Below, in pieces: positions 56,120 through 64,000 of a stretch of DNA of 64,000 nt. Position 1 is the first letter of the stretch. Every line of letters starts with the position of its first letter. The notes below the pieces were generated by a model. That model was not told where the DNA came from and did not search any database. It saw only the letters and a program-made list of their open reading frames with translations. The position numbers and the translations under genes were made by a program. Origin of the DNA: Sipunculus nudus (lineage: Eukaryota; Annelida; Sipuncula; Golfingiida; Sipunculidae); contig CM049312.1 of assembly GCA_026874595.1 (NCBI GenBank), positions 73,564,429 through 73,628,428 on the forward strand, in the 5' to 3' direction.

Positions 56120-57735
56120 GGATGCCATATAGTAATCACCCTGTCTGTCTGTCTGTTTGCTGTCCATCCGTTCATCCATCCACACGAATTTGTTTCCAGA
56201 TGATAACTCCAGGTTGTATTGACATATGGATTTCAAACTTAACTTACGTATGGCCCATCCTTAAAGCGAGAAACTATATGCTTTTTGGGTCACGAGGTCA
56301 AAGGTCAAGGTCACAGGACTCACTTATTTAAAAAGATTACGGCTGCATTTTAAGTCAAGCTTTTCATCCCAAATTATCCATTTTGCGCATTTAGCTGACT
56401 TGCCAGTATTGGGAGAGCATTAATAAATTTGGGGTCACATGGTCAAAGGTCAAGGTCATGGGGACTCATTTCTTTAAACAGAATGCATATGCATTTGAAG
56501 CCAAACTTATCATCGCAAACCTTCCATCTTCAAGATATTGCTAACCTACCAATAGGGGATGATTCTGTTCAATTTGTTAGGTCATGAGGTCAAAGGCCAA
56601 TTCACAGAACCCACTTATTTAGAAAGATTGTGGATGCATTTTAAGCCAAGCTTTTCATCCCAAATTATCCATTTTGCGCATTTAGCTGACTTGCCAGTAT
56701 TGGGAGAGCATTAATAAATTTGGGGTCACATGGTCAAAGGTCAAGGTCATGGGGACTCATTTCTTTAAAAAGAATTCATATGCATTTGAAGCCAAACTTA
56801 TCATCGCAAACCTTCCATCTTCAAGATATTGCTAACCTACCAATAGGGGATGATTCTGTTCAATTTGTTAGGTCATGAGGTCAAAGGCCAATTCACAGAA
56901 CCACTTATTTAGAAAGATTGTGGATGCATTTTAAGCCAAACTTTTCATACCAAACCTTCCATCTTGCATATATAGCTGAGCTCCCAATAGGGGAAGAAAC
57001 TGGTTGATTTGGGATTCACTAGGTCAAAGGTCATTGTCACAGGGGCCTATATGTCCACATATTTATTTCTGGATGATAACTCTAATTTGGATTGATATAT
57101 TGGTTTCAATTTTAACTTATATATGAACCACCAATAATGTAAGAACCCTTTTTGATTTTGGGGTCATAAGTCTAAAGGTCAAGGTCACAGGACCCACTTC
57201 ATTAAAAAGATTGTTGATGTATTTTTAGCCAAACTTTCTGTCCCAAACCTTCCATCTTCCAGATGTTGGGGTTCACAAGGTGAAAGGTCATGGTCACAGG
57301 GGCTCATCTGTCCACATATTAGTTTCCAGATGATTCCAGTTTGTTTAGAAATATTTGTTTCAAACTTGACTTATATATGGCCCACCTCTAAAGTAAGAAC
57401 TGTTGATTCTAGGGTCATGAGATCAAAGGTCATAGGACCCACTACTTTTAAAAGATTATGCATGCATTTAAAGCCAAACTTTTCATCTCAGTCCTTCCAT
57501 CATCGACATGTGGTGCACCTGCCAATAAGGGAAGTTCCCTTTTGATTTTGGGGTCACTAGGTCAGGGGTTAAGGTCACCGTGCCCATCCATTCACAAATT
57601 ATTTTTGGATGATGACTCCAGTTCGGGTAGACAGGTTGGCTTCAAACTGATCCCAGGACCAATATTTTGGAAAACATCATAAACATATATCCTTATAGAC
57701 AAATGCAGCTGAGCGTCGAGACCCATGGGTCCCTA
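56120..57735 (+). repeat. R4 AGGTCA-rich repeat, long copy
   Basis: About ten modules of about 150 bp share GGTCAAAGGTCAAGGTCA, ATTTTAAGCCAAACTTTTCAT, CCTTCCATCTTC and CCAATAGGGGA. A 291-bp double module is tandemly duplicated (aligned on TTTTCATCCC at 56361 and 56652, then 56942). It ends with ATATCCTTATAGACAAATGC and AGACCCATGGGTCCCTAGTT. It is the inverted counterpart of 14690-16440. Frames crossing it (57330-57682) are not genes. Confidence 0.88.
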
Positions 57736-57763
57736 GTTAGATATTATTGTTTGCAAATTTAAA

Positions 57764-57764
57764 T

Positions 57765-57800
<36 letters not shown>
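57764..57800. repeat. (TA)n microsatellite
   Basis: TA repeats, interrupted by a TATG, directly follow the R4 terminus. Confidence 0.9.
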
Positions 57801-57801
<1 letters not shown>

Positions 57802-59085
57802 GTAAATATGTAATAACAAAATAAATACATGTGTATGCATAATATGTTGTTATATGATCAAATTAGGAATAAATGATGATGCAATTTACAATTGTGAATC
57901 AGCTTATATATTCAGATACATATGTAATATTGCAAATGTATTAAATTTATTAATATCAAAAAACACTGATTTCATAAAAATGAGAATCTTATGCAAACAT
58001 TTGATCATTATTTTCCTGCCTCAGCAGAATATGAAATAAACTGATTTTTTGGCTTTGATTGTCCATCTCTCTTTTTTTATAGTTTTAATAATTATGAATT
58101 AATTTTCCATCTGTAAACACTGTTGCATAATCTGTGCGTATATGCAGACGTGTCGTAAATCTCACCATTAACCAACCCAACAACCCCTTGCCGTTAAGCC
58201 CCTGCACCTGTGGCATAGCAACTGTATAAGGATTTGTTACATGAAAAAAAAACTAGTATAATAAAAATTAGGATCTAATTGAAAAATATATTCTTGCCTC
58301 ACAAAACATAAGTCAAAGTGATCAGCTCGGTCCATATCTGTTAATCATTAGTTATATAGTTATTATAAACCAACATTTTTTTTTCGTATAGGCACTATTG
58401 AATGCTCCCTCTCTCTTTCTTTCTCACTTTCTCTCTCCTCCTTTTCCCTCCCTCATCCATCTAAACTTATTAATAACATTAACATTTTTTGTTGGTCAAA
58501 TGTATCCTTCCATATAACTCTTAGGCACATAGCACATTATATAAATGGTTTTCGGTCACAATTGTCGTGTATTATACAGTAAAATATATACTTATCAGAT
58601 TTAGTTTATGCTCATTTGAAAATGGAATTTTTTATAGCAATTTATTTCAGTTAATAAATTAAATGTGTATAACTATACTAAAGCTAATCTCTTCTTTCTA
58701 CCTTATTCTATAATTCACAGGTATTCATACTTCCCCATGGTAATTTTATGCACATATTATTGTCACATAGCTGAAATAATGATACTTCTAGAAATATTTG
58801 ATCATGAGAGAGACTAGCACTAGTAGCACCTTTGATATAGTCCATAAAATGTGCACAGTTTTAGTTTGCCAAATATATATTTAATATTCGATTATCACCA
58901 GTTGGCAGGACTATTTCTTCTTAGCTTTTAAATGCAATGTATATATACAAAAATTAAGTATATTTTCGTTTGCTTTTTTTTCCAAAATTCAGATGAGCGA
59001 CGTGACCAATATGTCCCTTTTTACAGCCCGATTGATTTTGACATCACAAGGTCAAAGGTAAAAGCCAAGGGACGAACCTGCTGAT
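57801..59085. other. AT-rich gene-less stretch
   Basis: A pyrimidine-rich patch (CTCTCTTTCTTTC) lies at 58409-58460. The frame at 57854-58039 is unsupported. Confidence 0.5.
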
Positions 59086-59125
59086 TTATATGCCGTTCAG
59101 GCTCACAGTTTTCTACATCAAACAG

Positions 59126-59335
59126 GGAGGTGTCCGTACTAGAAAGGCGGGCCTGATGGAAGGTGCCGGAAATAGAGAAGCGGGTCTGATGGGAGGTGTC
59201 CGTAATAGAGAGGCGGGTCTGATGGGAGGTGTCCGTAAAACAGAGGCGGGCCTGATGAGGTGTCCCAGAAAGTGAGTCTTTAATATAGGGAGGTGTCCGT
59301 GATAAAGAGATGTCTGTTATAGAGTTGCTCGTAAT
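59126..59335. repeat. 33-bp minisatellite
   Basis: Units of AGGCGGGTCTGATGGGAGGT plus GTCCGTAATAGAG repeat about four times with good conservation (59140-59260), then decay into GGAGGTGTCCGTGATAAAG and ATAGAGTTGCTCGTAATAGA. The period is divisible by three, which keeps both strands open (minus frame 59021-59407), but no gene is implied. Confidence 0.85.
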
Positions 59336-59407
59336 AGAGAGGTTAACCTGTAAATCAGGCATCGACTGTTTTACACTTTCCATAGATTCTAATGTTGAGT
59401 TCCTCAA

Positions 59408-60175
59408 ATTGCTTGGATGTTTTCTTTGGCTTTAAAAATACGTGGCTATCGTGGTGCTGCCAGTCTTGACTATACTTTCACTCATGTGTATATGTTTCGT
59501 TCTGTTTGTCCATCCTGTTTTGGTGTTGCTTAAAAGTGAAATTCAATGATACATTTCATTTGATCATTGTGGAAATTTTGGTTTTAATATGTCTGCTATC
59601 ATCCGTTTCAAGCATAGGATATTTTGCTAAGCTAACCTCTGACACAGTCGACCTACGACATTTCTATCAGAGCACCGTATGACCTATGACGCCATAATTA
59701 CAAATACAGGAAAAGGCGTGTCAGAGGTCCATTTCTTCTGGGTGATCTTTTCTCTGGTTTATTCTGTCTACCCGTCAGGCTTATATTCATTGAAATTTTC
59801 ATAGTAACGATTCTATAATTTTAATTAATGATATTCATATTGTATTTTGATTGTAAAAAAAAGGATAAACAATTTTATTGACAAATTATTGTGTAGATCA
59901 GGTTTAAAAAATATCAATATTTTTTAAGTTTGTCAAATTGATGCAAGGTCATTACTCGACAGACGAGTTGACCTTGTTTGTAAGTACATACAGGTGTCTA
60001 AGAACCTGATATTGACACATGAGTTGTAAGTTTCAGTGCCACATCTGCGTTTGGCCTGTAAAGTTATTTGCTTAATGATGTTGATTTCATCCAATCAGGG
60101 TCATTTCTATTACTTTTTGTTATCAGTTATTGTCCACACTCAACCGTTTTGGGTTTCATTGATTAAACACACACA
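59408..60175. other. Gene-less stretch
   Basis: No domain-bearing frame or repeat family is recognised. The plus frame at 60036-60329 becomes open only by entering the AT tract. Confidence 0.5.
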
Positions 60176-60176
60176 C

Positions 60177-60296
<120 letters not shown>

Positions 60297-60479
60297 GTGT
60301 CGTGTCCACAACTTTTAAGGTATATGTAGGCCACATTTGCGATATGGAGCTGCGACCGCGCAAACTGCTTCTTCAAATATGAGAAGCTGCGGATGGTGCA
60401 AGCAACACTAATAATAATCGAAATTAATCGTTTAATAATAATCGTTAATTGAGGGTTGTAACAAATGCATTGTTACAGC

Positions 60480-60481
<2 letters not shown>

Positions 60482-60563
<82 letters not shown>
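60482..60563. repeat. (TA)n(GA)n microsatellite, SINE tail
   Basis: TA repeats (60484-60521) run into GA repeats (60522-60563). It directly borders the SINE-like unit on its 3-prime side, as expected for a simple-sequence tail. Confidence 0.9.
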
Positions 60564-60566
<3 letters not shown>

Positions 60567-60674
60567 CAGAATACACAGAAAAGTCAGTTCACTGCCAAAG
60601 GGAATCTTACCCATGACCTTCCAGTTTCCGGTCGGCTGCTTTAACCACTAAGCTACGACAGATCCCCAACCCCT
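60564..60674 (-). mobile_element. tRNA-derived SINE-like unit (minus)
   Basis: On the minus strand, GGGGATCTGTCGTAGCT is followed by an A-box-like TAGTGGTTAAAGC (60638-60650) and a B-box-like GGTAAGATTCC (about 60601-60611), then CAGTGAACTGACTTTTCTGT and a CT/TA tail. These are the internal RNA polymerase III promoter boxes of tRNA-derived SINEs. A partner unit lies at 60938 in the opposite orientation. Confidence 0.65.
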
Positions 60675-60854
60675 CTGTGTATTTGCACACTTTTATAGGA
60701 ACCAGCAACGGACATCAGGGTAGTGACGTCAGAGTACTGCCCACTACATGTGTGGGCACGGCGACTTTGCATGCAGCAGGGAGAACTGATGGCCTTACAT
60801 GGTGTGGGCCATATATTATGTAGAGATGTATGAATAGCCCTGCTCTTTCATGTA

Positions 60855-60935
60855 TAGAGAGATGGAAGTAGATTACACAGAAAAGTCGGTTCACTGCCCC
60901 ATGGTAGTTAAACAGACACACACCATGACGTAACA
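60855..60935. repeat. SINE-tail-like segment
   Basis: GATTACACAGAAAAGTCGG and TTCACTGCC repeat, in the same sense, the segment AATACACAGAAAAGTCAG at 60570. It lies between the two SINE-like units and looks like a third partial copy. Confidence 0.55.
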
Positions 60936-60937
60936 AA

Positions 60938-61035
60938 GGGTTGGGGATCTGTCATACATTAGTGGTTAAAGCAGCCGACAAGAAATCGAAAGATCTTGGG
61001 TTCCGTTCCCATCGGTGGCAGTGACTACTAGATAA
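60938..61035 (+). mobile_element. tRNA-derived SINE-like unit (plus)
   Basis: GGGTTGGGGATCTGTCATAC precedes an A-box-like TAGTGGTTAAAGC (60960-60972) and a B-box-like GGTTCCGTTCC (60999-61009) at SINE/tRNA spacing. It ends in GGTGGCAGTGAC. The A-box is identical to that of the minus-strand unit. Confidence 0.65.
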
Positions 61036-61636
61036 GGATGAAGCTTACGATACAGTAAGAATGATATATTAATTTTAAGCCCGTCTTAATTCATCTTTTT
61101 AATAAGCACGGGCCAGGAAAAATACAGTCAAAAGCAGTCGTTATGATATTAGATTAATATTAATTTTGCATGTATTTTTGACCATTTTCTCAATGATTCG
61201 AAACAGGAACTTGAGGGTTTAGTTGTAAAAATCCGTTGAATTTGTTACAAGCATAAATTACATATGTTTCTTGAAAGAAACATAAATTGGCATAATAAGT
61301 AAAAATGAAAGAAAGGCGAATCTATAGCAGCCGAAACCTATCGACACCTGGACAAGTATCGCCTATTGTGAATTACTCGCTGAAACATGCCTCGGATGCA
61401 TACGCAGAAAATACTTTTAGGCCAACGAAATAAGCAAGGCCTACAGGTCTCATGCGAACCTTTGCAAAAGGATATACACCAGGTATTATGCTTCAATGCT
61501 GGACCATTACTTTTCAAGTACATGTGTACTTTCTTTGAACAAGAAACAATTACACCAACATCACTGCTGAAATTCTGGCATGGGTGCACACAACACAAAA
61601 GTTATTGTAGACCTGTTGCATTATCTGACATATCTG
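61036..61636. other. Gene-less stretch with R2-related debris
   Basis: AAGCAAGGCCTACAGGTCTC followed by ATGCGAACCTTTGCAAA at 61431-61470 resembles the R2 head at 35058-35095. No coding region is supported. Confidence 0.5.
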
Positions 61637-61890
61637 GCAGTCTGCCATAGCTATAAATAGATCCGTGCCAATTCTGATGCAGTTGGCAGTATGAAAAGCT
61701 ATAAATAGAATGCAGCCATTGCATTGAGTGAACTCTTGACCTATACCTGGCTGCACTGAGTGAACTCATGACCTGTAGCCTAATCTTCTACAGTTAGCAG
61801 TCTGCCAAAGCTATAAATAGACCCAGACTGACTTTTGGCCTGTTACCAAATCTGAAATCGTTGGCAGTCTGCCAAGCTATTTATAGATAC
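61637..61890. repeat. Repeat cluster with CTATAAATAG motifs
   Basis: CTATAAATAG occurs at 61651, 61699 and 61811, and in reverse complement (CTATTTATAG) at 61877. Each lies about 10-15 bp after a GGCAGTCTGCC-type inverted motif. The segment TGAGTGAACTC with TGACCT is also duplicated (61727, 61758). It is a degenerate tandem family; promoter activity is not shown. Confidence 0.6.
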
Positions 61891-62084
61891 AGATACGATC
61901 TTTGCCTGTAAATCTGTTTACACATACTGAAATTTTTGGCTTTTTTAATCCTTTAAATTAACTTGAACGTCCACCTTGGAATCAGGCACCGCTTGTCAAG
62001 TGGGGCCCTAATAAAAAAATATAAGATCCATCTTGTTTACTGAACCTGACTACTGGAAGGGGTGGGTGGAGAGAGACAGAGTGT

Positions 62085-62100
62085 GTGTGTGTGTGTGACA
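62085..62100. repeat. (GT)n tract
   Basis: A short GTGTGTGTGTGTGTG run borders a CTGACCTAGAATCAG-type repeat segment that ends in a C-run at 62281-62292. Confidence 0.85.
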
Positions 62101-62104
62101 GACA

Positions 62105-62440
62105 GAGGGGGTGCTCAATATCAGGCAGCCTGACCTAGAATCAGCAAGCTGCCCAAGTACCTTACATAACAAGCCCAGCAGGGTGCATGGGGAACAGATC
62201 AGGAAGCAGAGAGAACTGTTCCGAATGAACAATAGTGCCCAAAGTGGGCTGCCAGACAATCCAAGTGAATACAATAAAAGCCCCCCCCCCCCAAAAAAAA
62301 GTCACATTTTGGAGCTTATTTCAAAATTAAATTTTAACAGATTAAATGCAATGTGTACATGCAATTAGAAACTTACAAACACAAAATTATATCCACGGTA
62401 CTTACAGGAAATATGTGACCCATGGGTCATGACGCTTAGC
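62105..62440. repeat. Mosaic of repeat ends
   Basis: 62205-62290 (TGGGCTGCCAGACAATNNAAGTGAATACAA) resembles 43447-43495. 62335-62405 (AGATTAAATGCAATGTGTACATG, GTACTTACAGGAAA) resembles 43557-43620. The GTGACCCATGGGTCATGACG terminus follows at 62417. Confidence 0.55.
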
Positions 62441-63460
62441 CGTCCTTGCTTGGGCAACTAATTGAGATAATGTAGGTGGCACCATCGTTCATGCATATTT
62501 ACTAAGGCCTTATTTCCAGTCCCCCGGGGTAAACTGGTAAATTCTTAAGAAATTGGCAGTATAAGTAACCAAAACTTTAGTGTTCACTCTTTATATGATA
62601 AAGGAAGTTTAATAATTGCTTTTCTTTACAAAATTCTCTCTCAAGTACTTCTACAAACGCAATACGGACACACAGTTACTCATTTCTAAAAGTTTTTTAA
62701 ACAAGTAAGTTTTTCAGTTTTTATATTGAAATGCATTTCATTTTTAATGCATTTAACATCAAAGTTTAAAACATTAATGATTTGCAGAGTAACCCCTGAC
62801 AATCATATTACTTATATATTTGCCAAACAATTTCAAAGACATGGTATATTTATATTTTCCTGCAGTGCCAAATAAATATTGTTGGTCTAGTTGTTTATTC
62901 ATTTTGAAAAGTTATGTGTGGATCGTGAGAACTCACTTAAAGTAGCACATGAAGGGTGAGGAAGATTTCAACATTACTTGATAAATGGCTAAGATCGAGT
63001 CCTTATCAGTCGGCTGTTGGCACCTAATTAGGGAGCTCTGGTTTTGTGTCCATAAGCTCACACTGGTGCTATCAGCTCTTGGCTCAGAATACCAGGTAAA
63101 GCCCAGACAGTTAAACTGGACTGACACCTGTTCATTGGTAGGTTGTTTCAGTAATTTACCAAACCACTGATTTCATCTTAAACATTTTCAGTGATGTTAC
63201 TGTGGTTTCAAAATAGGGGAAATTACTAGAACTGATTAAACGAAAATTTAAAACTATAAATGCAACATAGTGTACTTTAAGACTGTTGTCACTATACTGA
63301 TTGGATAGATTTGCATCTCAAAGGTAAGCCCAATAACATTCATTTGTTATTTTATATAATTACTTGTATTCATCAACGTTATCCTATAGAGCTGCTGTAA
63401 ATGAATATTTAATCTAACAAACACTTATCTGTTCCATCTAACATGGGGATTGCATGGTAA
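62441..63460. other. Gene-less stretch
   Basis: No supported gene. AGGTGGCACCATCG at 62474 is a decayed palindromic core. The frames at 62933-63170 lack domains. Confidence 0.5.
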
Positions 63461-63465
63461 CTCCT

Positions 63466-63510
63466 AGGGGGAGTGGAAATTAGCATCCCTTATTTCCACT
63501 CCCCGGGGGA
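63466..63510. repeat. Stem-loop of GGGGAGTGGAAAT arms
   Basis: GGGGAGTGGAAAT (63470-63482) pairs with ATTTCCACTCCCC (63491-63503) around a short loop. CCCCGGGGGATTGGAAATAAG follows as a further partial copy, related to TTATTTCCAGTCCCC at 62510. Confidence 0.75.
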
Positions 63511-63652
63511 TTGGAAATAAGCACATGTTCAGTTCATTAAGACCTTTAAGCACACCAAACTTGATGACAATCCATCCAGCCGTTCTGGTGAAATCTGGCA
63601 ATATGTGTGAATTTTGCAGGTGCTCAGACACGCCCTGTAATTCGGAGAATTT

Positions 63653-63667
63653 AGGTCACAGTGACCT
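63653..63667. promoter_or_regulatory. Perfect inverted AGGTCA pair (IR3)
   Basis: AGGTCACAGTGACCT is a perfect inverted repeat of AGGTCA with a 3-base spacer, the arrangement bound by steroid-type (estrogen-receptor-like) nuclear receptors. No neighbouring gene is seen, so occupancy is unknown and it may simply be part of a repeat. Confidence 0.45.
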
Positions 63668-63849
63668 AATCTCAGGTTTATGAAGAGAACTTCTGAGGAA
63701 CTCTCCGGATGTCAAGATGGAAGATTCTAGGTCCAATGGTTATGTTGTGTATGCTTTGGTATCAAATTATTAATTATTCCAGGGGGGGGGGTTATTATAA
63801 GCCCCATAGCTCGATCATGAGTGCATAAACCCAACCATAGTGAATGTAC

Positions 63850-64000
63850 GGGCAACAGGCCTGAGCTTTGGTGAACGTACGTACGAGTAATGTACGGGTA
63901 ACAAAACCCGAGCTGTACTGAACATACGAGTAATGTACGGGCCTGAGTTGTATTGAACCTACGAGTAATGTACACGAGTCGTAGTGAATGATTATTGTTG
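63850..64000. repeat. ACGAGTAATGTAC minisatellite, reaches window end
   Basis: TACGAGTAATGTACGGG occurs at 63880 and 63925, and TACGAGTAATGTACACG at 63960. Units of about 35-45 bp share TGAAC and GAGCTGTAC/GAGTTGTAT blocks. The array is cut by the end of the window. Confidence 0.75.

Noticed and set aside
60938-61035. Functional tRNA gene
   Set aside because: A- and B-box-like blocks are present, but no acceptor stem or cloverleaf pairing could be formed by eye; it fits a tRNA-derived SINE better.

Overview
The window is eukaryotic, AT-rich, intron-bearing and almost entirely repeat-derived. I infer a marine invertebrate, most likely a bivalve mollusc. The grounds are dispersed families carrying the palindrome GGTGGCGCCACC, modules rich in AGGTCA half-sites, GTCC/GTCC runs, a decayed BEL/Pao element and a lineage-specific C2H2 zinc-finger family. 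There is no rRNA, canonical tRNA, CRISPR array or bacterial operon structure.

Layout: 1-3135 is a dispersed repeat split by a 2.54 kb insertion (468-3007) that has matching ends, a possible 4-bp target duplication and a relic HTH-psq fragment. 4300-6115 is an array of GGTGGCGCCACC modules. 7500-8560 holds three diverged copies of intron-like DNA leading into a broken C2H2 zinc-finger gene (8604-10297). 11350-12175 is a decayed retroelement gag on the minus strand. 13580-16440 holds two different modular repeats rich in nuclear-receptor-like half-sites. 22158-31177 is a BEL/Pao LTR retrotransposon with gag, protease, RT, RNase H, integrase and DUF5641 regions, all inactivated. 31820-33372 (minus) is the only convincing open gene exon: a 12-finger C2H2 protein paralogous to the broken gene at 8.6 kb, with decayed extra fingers just past its stop.

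The second half is mostly transposon debris: modular repeats (35-37 kb, 42.9-44.2 kb, 55-57.7 kb), a recent 457-bp tandem duplication (40873-41786), and two immediately adjacent DNA elements, each with an exact 9-bp target duplication. These are a 2.26 kb element (45529-47792) and a 615-bp foldback element with 238-bp near-perfect inverted arms (47811-48425). The last part has a 33-bp minisatellite (59.1 kb), long AT tracts, two inverted tRNA-derived SINE-like units (60.6 and 60.9 kb), a cluster of TATA-box-like motifs (61.65-61.89 kb), a perfect inverted AGGTCA pair (63653) and a terminal minisatellite.

The strongest candidates for something new are the foldback element with its adjacent 9-bp-duplication element, the paired intact and dead zinc-finger loci, and the repeat families that spread clustered AGGTCA half-sites. 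No coordinated multi-gene system is visible.
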